Shown here: piece after piece, positions 11,701 through 24,854 of the stretch
Position numbering within the stretch: position 1 is the first letter of the stretch
Layout of the letters: every line of letters begins with the position of its first letter
Origin: Anseranas semipalmata
Taxonomy: Eukaryota > Chordata > Aves > Anseriformes > Anseranatidae
Direction: 5' to 3'
Length of the DNA stretch: 64,000 nt
Assembly (NCBI GenBank): GCA_013399115.1
Contig: VXAA01006474.1
Location: forward strand, 1,011,759 to 1,075,758
Notes under the pieces: generated by a model
What the model was told of the DNA's origin: nothing
What the model saw: only the letters and a program-made list of their open reading frames with translations
Databases searched by the model: none
Position numbers and translations under genes: made by a program

Positions 11701-12864
11701 AATAAACCCCAGTGCTTAATTTAGAGAAAAAACTGCTCCTACAACATCACTACATCTTAATGTTACATAACCATCATTTAATGGAAGAAGATAAATGACA
11801 GAAGAATTCTTTTCTGTAGTCTGTATTATGTTGTAATTCTAGACATTATTATGAGCTTTGAAAACAAAATTGTAAATCATTAAGTCTTATACAGGGATGA
11901 ATACATTTATATTACTAAAATAAATTGTTGCTTTGAAATAAAACAAAGTTAAATTCCCTTTGCAATTTTGTGTTTCAAGGTTTTCCTAGAACTGAAGATT
12001 GACAAGTCACAATTCCACTCTGTCTTACTGATACTGTTATAGTCATTGGTTTTAATATACTTCCCACTGGTATGCACCCCAAGTTAGAACAGTGCATTTA
12101 CAGAAGTTTGCTATATTTCTATTTGATGAAGTCATAGTTGTCATCATAATTCTGCCCTTACCTACGTGTTGTCCATACATTTTGCAAATATAATTTCTTT
12201 TTTCAGACTTAACAATTTTTTCTTTCTAGCCTTCACATCCATACTTGTCTTATATCAATATAGAACACTGATGTTGAACATTTCAATTACTCTGACTACC
12301 TCACTAATTTTAATACATCTGCTGGCTGCCACATTGTGTTGTACTAGGGTAAAAGTTTTCTTGTTTTCAAGGACTTTCACGCTTCAATATTCCTCTCCTT
12401 TTATCCCCTTCTATCCAAGACTGTTACTGTACTTACGCAGTGCCTTCCTAAGTACTTAGGTTTTCCTTAATAAACTTTTAAGTAATTGTCTATATGATAT
12501 AGCCAGGCTGAGTAGCAGCTGGAAATAAATTGTCTAAAGAAATTATTTCCTTATTTAATAGCAGAAGAATCTTAAACAGAATGACTCAAACTTTTCCTCA
12601 CCCTTATTTGACAGTCATCTTTATTTGGGTCTCTTTCTTGGGTATGTAAGGTGATATTAACACAAACCACCAGCTATAAGAAATGTTAAAGTTTATAAAT
12701 ATAGAAAGAAACTCATGTCTTTTAACAAAATACTCAGTGTTTAGTTGTGAAGATAGCTGTTTTTGCACTGCTAGAACTTTACTTTGCTCCATATTATTCA
12801 AGCGTGTCAGTGATCAGGCATGTTAGTGATGGGACTTCCCATTCCTCTGACTCCTGTTTTCTCT

Positions 12865-12905
12865 AAATAAATAAATAAATACATACATAAATACATAAAT
12901 AAAAA
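12865..12905. repeat. (AAAT)n/(ACAT)n simple repeat
   Basis: AAAT tetranucleotides interrupted by ACAT variants. Confidence 0.9.
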
Positions 12906-13198
12906 CTACAGAGAACTAAAAAATGTGGATCTTGCATCCAGGCTGTCAAATAGTATTAATTCTGTAGTTTGTACTTAGAGTGAGGCAGGCAGGTCTATCT
13001 GTATTAGCCTAAAAAGAAGTCTCTCCCAAACTGACTGAAGTATGAGCATGGGACTGTAGGATGAACATACGTGTAAGAGAAGCTTGCCCATTCTTGCCCA
13101 TTTCTACCCCATACATAAGTAAAAGATCCAGTTTCCTTATGAAAGATATTAATCTATTTCAAATGAATATCCTCTTTTTTAGAGAAATAGGGAGTGGG

Positions 13199-13228
13199 AA
13201 CAAAACTGTTTATAACAAAATTGTTTAT
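13199..13228 (+). repeat. 15-bp tandem duplication
   Basis: Two adjacent copies of a 15-mer, AACAAAACTGTTTAT at 13199-13213 and the same with one C/T change at 13214-13228. This looks like a recent slippage or duplication event. Confidence 0.85.
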
Positions 13229-13332
13229 AATATTAAAGTACGTACACTGTATGTAGATATATAAAACAATTTGTGTATAGTGTTTGTGAAACAATAACTA
13301 TCAGTAACTTTTTCCTAAAAGTATCAAGCGTA

Positions 13333-13361
13333 TTTACAGGACAATAAGCTTGTCCTGTAAA
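13333..13361. repeat. perfect hairpin, 12-bp arms, 5-base loop
   Basis: TTTACAGGACAA (13333-13344) and TTGTCCTGTAAA (13350-13361) are exact reverse complements around TAAGC. It has no T run, gene or promoter beside it that would suggest a terminator or small RNA. Confidence 0.92.
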
Positions 13362-15462
13362 ACCAATGATTTGCATTAGAAGTGAATCAGGGCCATAGAA
13401 TGATTCATACAGCAGAATTTTGCAGGAGTGTCCAAAAATTATAATAAAGAATAAAATAAAGAATATTCTTAAAAATTCTCTTTGGCAAACACATTCATTT
13501 CAATAGTAAAGATAAGAATTTTTAACTCAGCTTACTGAAATTTGATAAACGTATTTCTGTATTGACTTGGTTTGTAATGATCAGTAAGCAATCTTTATTC
13601 CTCTTGAATTGAAAGAAAAAGAAGTTTTGAATTGCGGAGATAAAAAAATGATTTCTGGCACAGGTGCAAAATTGTTTATTTTTATGGATGACATAATCAG
13701 ATTCAATACCCACAAACAATGAGAATACGTTTCAATACATTCTCTGTACTGCTTAGGTCATGGAGTCCATCATAAACATTAACTGAAACAAAACATTCTT
13801 TGGGTAAACCAAAGGAAGTACCACTGAAATAACATAAGCAGCAGAAGAAAGCTTGGAATCTTTCCACGCTAATGTCTGATTATGTGGAACAATGTCAAGA
13901 ACTCAATAGGGTAGTTGTCCAACTAGTGCTTCTGGCCAATTTTCTTCTCTCAAAAATATTTAAGAGTAACTGGAATAGTTAACATTTCAGAAAATTCAGC
14001 CCTTTATAGAATCAGGTCCTTTATTCATTGTAGAGTTTTGATAGCTTATAGAGACTTTCAGAGATGACAGGAAATTCCATACAGTCATATTAGCAGACTG
14101 TTATACAGTGATAAAATGTATTGAACTGACAGAACAGCAGACCTGCAGGGTTCATGAGGAATGCTACAGGGCTGAAGGTCTACCTCTGGTAGCTGTATAG
14201 AAAATGGCACCATATTGTTTCTTTACAGCTGTGGAAGCTGGAATCAAAGATATTTACAGCCTGACTGCGTTTGAATGCAACCAGCATATGAAATGTATCT
14301 CCTCAACAGCTATCAGCTCTCAGATGTGACTTTCAGATGCCTGGTCTCTTATCAGAATCAGTTTTGCACGAAGACCACTGTTTCTTATGTGTACTTTCTG
14401 GGAGTGGGAAGAGATGGTTTGGGATTACAAAGGAGATTGATTTTTAAGGTTCACTTTGGCTTGTATGGACCACCTTTGTATGAGCTCCTATCAGATAAGT
14501 AGAAAAGAAGTGGCAGAAGCCATGAAACAATGTGTTGAGGTGACACAGTCATCCATCTGTGCTGTTCCTGCTAATTTGATAGTATGAATGCAATGGAACC
14601 TGACCGGTGTGAGAAGATCTGAGCTTGTATCTGTCATGTCATTCCTGGCGGTTAGGACAGCTTGTTCACAAGAAGCATAAGCTCTGGAAGGAATTTTATC
14701 CACTAAATATAACTGTTTTAATTTTTTTATGAAAATATTTCCCACTGCCTAAACAGCCTGATGCTACCTATTCATGATTGAGTACAATTCTAGCTGTCAA
14801 GATACACAGGGGTAGCCTGCAGTGCCATTAAGGAAACCCACAAAGATAAATCGTATCTTCTTAAGCATGTAAGTGAAAATGGATGGTTGAAATGTTTTTA
14901 GACACAGGGTAGAATGCAATCAGAAATAAAACTACCTATGTCTGCTCACCTTTCATGTCAGTATCTTTCTGAAGGGTTTTTTTGAATCACTGGGAGAATT
15001 CTTCAGAAGAACCACACTTTTAGGCATCAGATTTATTAGACAGTAGGAGTCTTCTGTATGCAAAGACTTCTTTTGCCTACACTCCTTCCCAAGGGCATCT
15101 GATGAAGAACTGACCATTTTAATCTGCTATAAGTGTGATGTAGGAGCATATACATGTTCCAAAACTCTCCTCCATACTGTGGATAGGATCTATTGGACGT
15201 TATGATAGACACCTTCGTCACATATTCGATAATCATGCAGATGATGTCTTGTCTTGTAACATTGAAAGTATTAGTGTAAATAAAACCACCACAAGGTAGG
15301 GTGAATGTTGCACAGTCATTGTTGCTTTTTTCAGGTTTTTAAAAAACTCCCATAATACTTATTTGCAAGAAATAATTTTCATTGATTTTGCAAAAACAAT
15401 AGTAAAAGGCAGCTAAAAGGAAACTATGTTTACTCTGAAATGCCACACAGCAGATAATCTTT

Positions 15463-15479
15463 AAAAAAAAAAAAAAAAA
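15463..15479 (+). repeat. A17 tract
   Basis: An uninterrupted A run. It could be an old retrotransposed tail, but no recognisable body lies upstream. Confidence 0.9.
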
Positions 15480-16015
15480 CTACAGCAGAGAAATTTTTCA
15501 ACATCTCACAATAAACAGAATAGGATATGCTATTCAATTTAAATTATTCATTTAGTGGTATGATAGCTACTGAAACAAGTTAAATCAAACTCCACAAGTT
15601 TCTCCATCATTGTCTAGATGCACACTTTTAAATTTTGTTTCTCACCTTGATGTATTTTACTTATAATACTCATCAAGACTATCTTTAGTGATTTTTTAAA
15701 TAATAATGTTACTATTCATTTACAAAGAAGATTTACTTATTTTAGTTTTCTGTCAACACAAACAAATAATAGAATAAAAGAGACACAATTAGACTGAAGA
15801 GGACATTAACTCTACACATTAACTCTATGCTGCTTACCACAGTTACCACTTGCCTGAAAAATTAACAGATGTGAAAACTGGTGAGTGCGATCAGCTAGAA
15901 CTAGATCAGCTGTTATGTTTGTAAGGTGGCAGCATAAGTAAAATCTTATCTCAGTTTTACTGTTATAATGACTACGTCTTGAGGACCAATATTGTTGCTT
16001 GCATAATATCACCCT

Positions 16016-16067
16016 AAAAAAAAAGAAAAGAAAAAGAAAAGGAAAAAAAGAAAAAGAAAAAGAAAAA
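16016..16067. repeat. A/G-rich (AAAAG/AAAAAG)n tract
   Basis: Imperfect AAAAG, AAAAAG and GGAAAA units over about 50 bp. Confidence 0.9.
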
Positions 16068-17725
16068 TGGCATGTCCTGTAAAAAGAATATATGATATTT
16101 CTTTCACACTTCTACAGTTTGTAACAGGTATCATTTGGTTCAAGTAAAAGTCTTAATAAGATAGTGAATAAGAATATATCAGGTTTCTTGGTTTATTTTT
16201 TCTTGTGTTTGTGCTAAATTTATCAATAATTACAGATGTTCTGCAACATTTAGAATGAATTATTATGAGATTCAAACATACGAAATTTCACTTACAGAGT
16301 AATAGCAATAGTGCAATTATATTACTCAATTCTACTATTCTCATTAAGAATCTTTTCTATTCATAGTACAAGTCCATAATACTAGAGATTGACTCAAGTG
16401 AATAGTGAAATAAATGATTATCCAAAGGTAAAACATGATACTTGGGATTTCAATTCCTAGACTAAACAAATTTTATCTCCTTTATATATAAAAGCTATGT
16501 ACAAATTCATGACCAATAACAATTTTTATATGTAAAATTATCACAGAATGTTATTTAAAATTCATCTTATGTTTAAATACAGCAAGTTTTTTTCAAGTAA
16601 ACATTTCATAAGCTCTTTTCATGCATACACTAACCTACATGTCATAGATGGACTAACATAATGGAGTGTTATGAGCTATTACATTAACGAGTCATTTACT
16701 GAGGAAGATGTACATGAAAGACTAACACACTTTATGATAAGCAAGCATGCATCACTATATGACTTTAGATGCTCTGACACATGGAAAGGCATAATCTGCA
16801 CCAACAATCTTTACTTGTAACATACCTGTCTTTGCGCATGGAAAGACTGGCACCTACATCACTAGAATTTCTGCTTAAGGCTCAAAGTTGGTATGAATGA
16901 TGAAGAAACTTAACCACCGGGGAGTCAGTCTAAATTGCTGAATGGCAATGGAAGTTATTCTAGCTTTCACACTTAAATGAGAAGAGGGTTGGAGTTGTGC
17001 AAGGAGAAGAAACTAACGGGAAGACTATAAAAATAAGTAAAGCTGAGGACTCTGACTTAATATTTGTCTTCTTGCTCTGTATTTTACTACACACATATCC
17101 TTCTAGCTCCATGACATCCAAAGTACATTAGTTATCATGCACTTCCATTGATTTATTGATGAGCTAATTACAGCACCACTTTCATTTTCTCTGTATATGA
17201 CCAGAGATGCATAACCTTCTTTGTAAAGTACAGAACTGGTGTCTGATCCTCAAATTTATTTATTGAAACACTGACAACAGTCTTGATTCTTACTGATGAG
17301 TTTATTTTCACTAAGGTCATGAGATAACTAGAGCCAAGTATTTGCGGGTTTAGGGACCACGCATAATAGTTTGTTCACATCCACGTTGATATAAAGTAAT
17401 CAATGAATGGATAAATAGATGTTGGATGAAGGAAGAAGAACCTACATAGATAGTCTATATATTCTTATTTTACAGAACTGCACGTTTCTAGGAACTGTTG
17501 TGATTTGTCACATATGTAGTGCACTTTAAATATTTTCATCTCTGCATTTCTCAATGCTATATTTTCTTACTGTTAATATATGATATGGCAGACTTGTACA
17601 GTGCAAAGAACAAAAAAAGACATAAATACTGAAAAGCCTGTAATCTATCTAATCACATTTTAGTTGCTCATCTGTAAGGCATCACTGTTGAGAAGGGTGA
17701 TGACGGAAGGATTAATGTGTTAAGA

Positions 17726-17810
17726 TGTTATTGGGAATCTGAAGATCTGGCTTCTCTTCCTATTTGTTCAACAGATTTCATGCATGATCTTCAGCACATC
17801 ACTTTGGGTT
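17726..17810 (+). repeat. MIR-like SINE fragment (head and start of core)
   Basis: About 75 bp is colinear with the MIR/tRNA-SINE consensus: a GGGAATCTGAAGATCTGG segment at 17733-17750, then a degraded CAGCTCTG..TGACTTGC region, then GATCTTCAGCACATCACTTT at 17786-17805 in the place of the consensus ACCTTGGGCAAGTCACTTT. The copy is strongly diverged and the usual CTCAGTTTCC core that should follow is lost. Confidence 0.55.
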
Positions 17811-17865
17811 TGATTCAACACCAAAGATAATTACAATCTAAATTTCTTGATGCTAGAAGTTCTGT

Positions 17866-17891
17866 GTAATAGAGATGAGTAATAGAGATGA
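17866..17891 (+). repeat. perfect 13-bp tandem duplication
   Basis: GTAATAGAGATGA is present twice back to back (17866-17878 and 17879-17891). Confidence 0.9.
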
Positions 17892-20347
17892 AATTGAACT
17901 GAGGACCTCTTGTGCATTTGTTGTGATGTGCTTTGATACCCTCAGATGTCAGAAAGTATAGAGATATATTGTATTTATTATTGGTGTTTTGTTTCCTGTT
18001 TTATCATCTTCTAATGGAGATAACATGTTTTAAGAAAGGTTTTGAAGGCTCACGGTGAGAATACTTGCAGAAAAAAAAAAAAAAAGAAGAAGAATGTTTG
18101 CTTTGAGCGTATTTCTGATACCTGAAACAGTTCTTAGAAACACAAGATTGTTTATCATTCTAGAATATTAATTTTATGAAAGAAGCTTGACAAAAAAAAT
18201 ACTGATACTTTGGTTCACTTACAATTTCTGGTAGAAATACCAGTGTGATATACTGCAAAATACCTAATATCAAATAGACACTTGAAATTTATGTGGTAAC
18301 TTTATCAACTATGTGGTTAACACTCATCCTCTACCTTTCTACGTGCATAGAAAACAGTATTTTGTTCATGGAGTAGAAGAAAGTGAATAACGTCCAGAAT
18401 GTTTCCACTCCTATTTTGCAATTTTTTCAGCTTAAGAAAAGTGGCTTCAAGGATCCTTAGATATATTACTACAAAGTATTCCAAATTATTCTCAATTATC
18501 TGGAGCACCAAAGCTAAAATTCTCTATATCTGTGGTGCTGCATCAAAGAACTCCTAAAAGATTTTCTGAAGAAAAGAAATTTCTTAGAAATGGAAACACT
18601 ATCACCACCCCTCTCATAAGGTATCATACACATTTAATTGCATGTACTAAGGGGGAAAAAAAAAGGGCGGGGAAGAAAACTGTAAAAAAAAAAGATGAAT
18701 TTGTACATCTTAAAATTTAAATAAGATACTACATTTTCAAAACCAATAATGAAACCTGCATTTCAATTAAGATGAAACACTTTGTTTTAATATGTCATCA
18801 AAGCCAAATTCTCTCATGAAAAATAATAATTTAAAGCAAAGAAGCATTTTCCAGTAAGAAAACTGGCTGAAGAAACATACACTTAAGGTATGGCATTTTC
18901 AAAAGACCTTTACTGTTATTGCAGCTAGTAGCAATTTTTATTTCAGTGAGAACAATTAACATTAGACCAGGATTAAATGCTTCAAAAGTCCCATTCTTGT
19001 TATCTGTCTGCATTCTTACTTATAAATATTGTTTTGGAGAATCTACTTTTCCATCCAAATAAATTAGGCTGAGGTAATTACAATTTCCCAATCTTCTGAG
19101 AAGTAAGCAACCAAAAATACTCTTAAATGTATGGAAGGAGTGTTGTGAAAGATATGCATGGCTGCTGTTGACTTGCTGCATAAAACTCCCTTGCACACAG
19201 GTTTTCCACACATATAACTGCAGTGTAAAAGACGACATTATGAGAAACCTTCTGACAAATTGATTAATAATCCAGAGCTGCTGAAGTTCAGCTGAGTGAG
19301 CAATTAAACATTCCAAACAGCAATGAACCTTCAGAGATAATTTATGATAATTTTATGCATAAGAGCTCAGTGGCTTTTTAATTTGATAGAATGTTAGTAA
19401 CGTAGATTTCTAACAAGGGAGTTTCAGTGCTCCATACATCACTGAGATTACTTAAACATTTCCAATGTGGTTGATGAATGAAGTTTCCTGAGATGTGAGG
19501 AGATACAGAAGATGTCAGAAGGTTGAGATTATTCATCATATCAATTATTGAAAGTGGATGCATTGACATCATACTCCCAGCTCATATTTTACAGCCATTA
19601 TAAAGACAGAACAGAAATAACAGACTTGGTGGACTGCAGAACTGTCAGGATATCCAACTTCTCCTCTTTTCCTTCAGCCTTGTTCTGTCACCATACTATG
19701 TTAGCACTTCCAGGTGTTTCTTTGAAAGTCATTCATAATATACAGCAGGAGAACAAGACCCTTTGGATTATCATAAGCTAATACCTGGAAAACATCCCAT
19801 ATAGATCAAGAGAGAAAAGGGAGGTTAGAAAAGAGTCTAAACTCAATTTGCCAGCAATGCAAATATTGTGTCATTTTTGCTGAAGGAGAGCAGGTTTCTC
19901 TACATTCTTCCACATAATTTTTTGCCTTTTTGTTGTTTTCAAAACACTGCATAGGGTAATACATTCAAACAAGTCAAATATTTTTAGTTCCTAGAATATT
20001 TCCCCTTCATCCCTTTATTTCTTGTTTTGGCAAGCAAAATATAATGTTTTAATCTTGGGTTTCTGACATACTCATGACAGTTTGAAATACACTAAGCTAA
20101 ACTAAATAATGTAAAGGGGCCGTCTTTATGTTATGAACAAAGATAAAGTTTCTACTTTGAACAGAACACTGAAGCACTCAGAAACCACATGTTTAAGAGA
20201 ACAGCCAGTTGATGAAATTTGATTTGTTTTTAACACTACTATAATGATCCTGACAATACATCATCATTTCACATATCCAAACTGTTATCCTTTCATGTGC
20301 ACTAGGAATAGAACGCTGGAAAATGAAGGCTAAATATAGGCAAAAAA
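17892..20347. other. unique DNA, no gene
   Basis: No gene is seen. It contains an A15 tract at 18071-18085. Minus-strand frames at 18317, 19020 and 19378 (64-98 codons) show no recognisable family. Confidence 0.7.
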
Positions 20348-20355
20348 NNNNNNNN
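20348..20355. other. assembly gap (8 N) inside an A tract
   Basis: Eight N bases lie between A6 and A15 runs, again an unresolved homopolymer. Confidence 0.95.
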
Positions 20356-22770
20356 AAAAAAAAAAAAAAACGTTAATAGAAGCAGGACAGCAACCTGTTA
20401 CTTAAACACTTCAAATGAGAGATCACTTCATCTGTGTAAAGCACTATTAGTCAAAATACTCTGGAACTATGCAGACAGCTGGGAGAATGATAGGTGGGAG
20501 GGTGGGAGTGCTTGAACAAATGTTATGGCTTCAAATCCTATCACAGACTAGAACTATTAGTCTTGTGTTAACGAAAAAAGTTGTCTGACCCTTTCTGTGT
20601 CTTCAACATTATTGTTTAAAAAACTGACTCTTGCACAGCTCCAAATGCAGTATCAACACCTATCAACATAATTGAAAGTCTTCCACCAATGAAAAATGGA
20701 GTGAACATTAGCAGAAAGATCACAGAAAATTCCATCAACTTCTGGGTCTCCTGCTAGACATTACTGAACAAATGTGACAGAGCTGGCAAGCAGATTCAAT
20801 GCCTGCCTAAAGACAAGTAGGTCTAAGCCTTGGCATTCTTCCCTGAAAAGCCTTCTTCAGCTCATTCAACTTAGTTTAACTCTCATGTAAATAAAGAGAA
20901 TCCATTTCCCAGAAGAATATGAAAATAGGTCCTGGCCATAGGGGAAAATTCCCTGGAGAGGAAAAGAACAAACTCCAAAGTGTGTGAGTAAAAATAAATT
21001 GTTATAAATAAATAAATAAGCATGACTTTGAAAACTTGATCAAATTAAAAGGCTTGAAAAGCGGATTTTTTTTCACCTAGAAAATTGATTGAAATAGCCC
21101 TAAAAGGCAAAATATTGGTATATATAGAATACCATATAACCTCTAAGATATTTCCGCAAAATTAGATATTAAAATGCAAACAAAAAAAACTAATTTTAAT
21201 GTTAGCTTACTTCTGGGACAAGGTATCTAGAAGCAAGCTGTTGAGAAGTTTCTATTATTTCAGGTCTTTTACCAAAAAGTTACTCAAACATCTTTCATGA
21301 ATGGTAAGAATATCTTTAATCCTCTCTGGGTATTGATCTAGGTAACTTTTCCTGGTCTATGTCTCTGAGTCTCAATTTAACAGCACGTAATGCATAGTTA
21401 AAGCTGAGAACAGGAAGTATTATATAAATTCAAATGAGATACCAAAAGGCTAAACTGTTTACTTTCTTATGCACTGTTCATCATTCTGGTGGCTTGCACA
21501 ATCGTGTAACCTCATCTCCTCTGGATTATCAAAAAGGCAGTTACCTGACTCCCTGTAAGTTTCCTCAGGAAATGGCCAGACTGGTAGGAAGGAAGCAAAA
21601 AATGAGGTAACCTAAGTGTCCTCCTCTTTTCTAGGAATCTCTAGCTGTCTTTTGAACTCTTTCTTTGACTTGGAACGGTCAAGTTTGGTAAGAGGGCTGG
21701 ATATTGATGTAAAATATTCCCATCTGCAAAGTTATATACAACACATGTAGTTGATGTCCTCCTCAGTCCCATTCTCACTAATAGGGAGACTTTCTTTCTT
21801 TTCCTTCTCTCTCTCTTTCTCTCTCTCTCTCTTTTTTGTTTGTTTGTTTGTTTGAATTAAAACAACATGTATGGAGAAAGAGCACTTAAAATCTTTTTTT
21901 CTTCAAAATTAATTTCAAAGAATTATTAAGAAAGTGATAGGAAAAGTGCAATTATCATCTGAAAAAGTGTCCTGACAAATTTGGAGAAAAAATTAAACCT
22001 CTAATAGAGAAATGCTAGTCTTGCTTTCAATGTGTCAATGCAGCCTTACTTACAGATGATGCTGATGTTTCCATAATTGCCAGTCAACATTCAAAAGTAC
22101 AATTATTTCTTTGTCTTATTGAAGAGATAAAAAAAACAATTCTGAAGTCCCATTTTACTAATATATGGTAAAGAAAAAGAAATATTAATAATTTAGTCAG
22201 CAGTACTATAAATATGAAAAGCAGTACAGACCTAAAAGTTGCACCTTTAATACTCTTCTGACAGCAATTTTGGCAGCTGCATTTGTTATTTTTCAGGCAA
22301 ATCTGGCAACAACTCAAAGTCATGGAAATATTGGGAAAACTCCAGCAGTCCTTTCTTAGGCAAGATGTCTATTTAAATACAAAGTTTAAACTACTTTTTA
22401 ATAGGATAAAAAGGGATGACCTGGATGAATGGAATGTCTTAAACTTCCTGCAAAATAAGATAGTCTTCTTATTTGCTCTATTTAATATTTTGATTTTCCA
22501 TTCAGTGCTGAGGCTGTAATAAGCATCAGTTATTACATGGTGGCTCTGCTCCAACATAAATGATTTAACCTTCCCCTCTTTATTGATTTATATTAGCATT
22601 TATAGATGGCACCCATTGTCTTTATAGAGCCTAGGATCTCACAGTAATTCAGATCAAACTTAAAATAAACAACAACAAAAAAACATGTGGAAAAGCAACC
22701 ACTAACTGTGCAGCTAAGCCTTAAAATACGTTTCTAAAAATGATGTTATCTGACTCTCCTGCTCATTAAT
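20356..22770. other. unique DNA with a CT/TTTG simple repeat, no gene
   Basis: No gene is seen. Short AAAT repeats occur near 21006-21020. The main low-complexity tract is listed separately at 21789-21855. Confidence 0.7.
21789..21855. repeat. (CT)n/(TTTC)n then (TTTG)4
   Basis: A polypyrimidine stretch of TTTC and CT units runs straight into a short TTTG array. The plus strand is wholly pyrimidine until the G residues of the TTTG part. Confidence 0.92.
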
Positions 22771-23715
22771 CTAGCCCTAGCCCTAAGCCTGGGCAGAGAT
22801 TTCTGTAGAGGGACATGCTGAAGCCACAGTTGGAAATACTAAGCGGAGAGAATTCCCACAGCAGCCCACACTGCTGGTATGGTTTGGCAACCTCTTTGCA
22901 GCCCCATTCTTTCAATGAGTCTCAAATCTTTCGCTTCCCTAACCCCATGCCTAACCCTGGGTATGGGTTGGTTATTCTGCAATGGGACATGCCAAAGCCC
23001 CTTGTGAAAAGGATGCATGTGGGAGAGTTCTCACAGAAGCCCTCACTTTTTTTTCCCTGATCTCTTTGCAGCCCTACTCTTGCTACAGGTCTCTTATCTC
23101 TGTCAGAGAACAACATGGGCAGTTGCTGCTTGGCATGGGAGGGGGGATGTGGGACCCAAACGTCACAGCAAGGCAGGCAGAGGCCGTGGCCTCCCTGACA
23201 AAATGTCTCAGGCCTCTAGTACTTGAATAAGCCAGAAAGTCAGCCCATTGGTCATGGTCAGAGTCCAGATCAACAGGTACAAGGGCATAACTGCAAACTA
23301 GGTGCAACACAGTCCAGGCCTAAACCAAGCGTGAGAGCCTCTGCTGAGTGCAGCTCCAAGCATAGGAGGTAGGATGCCCTGCTGCAACTTCTTCCAGCTC
23401 TTCCTTGGGAACTCCACAGCCAGCTGAGGCTTTTCAAAAAGGTCTCTCCTGTCAGAGCTATCTTCCAAGCAGGGAGAGGGAGCTCTGGGCCCTGCCGCTC
23501 CTGTTCTAACTCTAGCTGGAAGCCTTGCAGGGAACTTCTGCCCCAGGGATACTGAGGCCCAGGAGGCCTCATATGTGCAGAAGATTTACTATAGCAGCCC
23601 ACGCTTTATTTCAGCAGCCTTTTGGGAGCCCTGCCCTTCCCAAGAGCCGTGGCTCTTTCCCTCTCCCTACTGTAACCCTAGCCCGAACCCTAAACCTAGT
23701 CCCAGAGGTTTTAGT
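22771..23715. repeat. degenerate ~170-200 bp tandem array with telomere-like CCCTAA boxes
   Basis: A GC-rich stretch of about 950 bp is built from diverged repeats. Telomere-like boxes start near 22771 (CTAGCCCTAGCCCTAAGCC), 22939 (CTAACCCC..CCTAACCCTGG), 23316 (CCTAAACC), 23505 (CTAACTCTAG) and 23673 (TAACCCTAGCCC, then GAACCCTAAACC). A second landmark, CAGCAGCCCAC or a variant, recurs at about 22859, 23032, 23237, 23410 and 23592. In the first and last copies it lies 80-81 bp before the next telomere-like box, so the units are in register. GGGACATGC recurs at 22810 and 22984, and CTCTTTGCAGCCC at 22892 and 23062. I do not recognise the family. It may be a satellite or subtelomere-derived relic. 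The short open frames across it are by-products of low stop density. Confidence 0.7.
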
Positions 23716-24854
23716 ACACGTTTCATTAAGTCTTTCTGCTAGTCCTTGAAATGTAACTATGCTTTTAAAAACATATTACCTTTTATAATATATACATATA
23801 TTTACTTTTATTATTGTTTTAAATGAAACTTTATCGATGTATATGGTATGCGTGTGTCATGTGTAACCTTTATTTCCTGCCAGGTTATGCTGTACGTCTG
23901 TCATTTTTTTTCTTCCTCAGAGTGAGCTATTGAGTGTTGTTTATGAGATCTCGGTTTTTAGAATAACACAAATTTCCTGCCGTGATTCAGTAGTTTCATG
24001 TAAAGAGCATAATATTCTGTTGATAACTGTTTCTACACAATAATGAGGTACTTAGTGTAAAATAGTTGTACAATTGTGTAAATCAAAGCTATATTTCTAA
24101 TTTGAATTTTGCAAACTCTATTTACACTCTATTTTAGGTTTACATGTTTAGGTTTATGTATCTTTATCATGATGCTTCTTTAATCATTTATTCATATTAC
24201 CTTACTTATCCTTATAAATAATTTCCAACTAATAAGTTATTCTGTTTCTTACTCAAGGAAGAAGGGACATAATAAATCTGATCCAAAGCCATGCAAGTTA
24301 AATGAAAAATTCAGCAATAGGACAAATTAGAAATTATTATTTAAGTTTGTGACTATATTTGCAATGCTGCAGATTGATCTCAAATAATTATCTTGAACAT
24401 TTTTGTTATTCCATGTAAAGTAATTGAATTGTGGTGTCTAAATGTTGTTGATTTACTAAGTGACAAGACATTGTTTCGGTGGTAAGTATTCTGATGGAAT
24501 AAAACTGTTAACACATTTTACGAATACTTCTCTGAATTTTATATTTAATTTTGTCAAACATTAATGCCAATGAAGCTTGATTGCCTCAGTGTCTGCAGAA
24601 ATGAACACAAAAGAACTGTGAATATTTCTGAATCCAGCTCATGTTAAAACTAGCATGAATAAAGTACAGATAGCTTTTTTTTTTTTTTTTTTACTGCTAA
24701 TCTATTTCTAAATATTATGAATTTTTTTTCACAGTAAGAACTGGCACAAGGATAAGGATTTACAGCCTCAAGCAACATCACTTCTATTTATGAAATCCTG
24801 GTTAAACACCTTAAACGCCTAAGCAGTCTTACTCAGATTGGTAATTCAACCGAC
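23716..24854. other. AT-rich unique DNA, no gene
   Basis: Composition drops abruptly back to AT-rich after the array. A T18 tract lies at 24675-24692. Nothing else is recognised. Confidence 0.7.

Larger units (their letters stand above)
11703..17725. other. unique DNA with minor simple repeats, no gene
   Basis: No gene or confidently identified transposon is seen. It includes an AAAT/ACAT-rich tract at 12865-12905, a 15-bp tandem duplication at 13199-13228, a 12-bp-arm hairpin at 13333-13361, an A17 tract at 15463-15479 and an AAAAG-type purine tract at 16016-16067. A hydrophobic 97-codon plus-strand frame at 12166 reflects T-rich composition, not a recognised membrane protein. Confidence 0.7.

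Noticed and set aside
11481..11719. Lys/Arg/Glu repeat protein
   Set aside because: Pure translation of the (AAAAG)15 microsatellite.
12166..12459. Hydrophobic 97-codon plus-strand frame resembling a membrane protein or mitochondrial insert
   Set aside because: Hydrophobicity follows from T-rich codons. No mitochondrial gene sequence is recognised.
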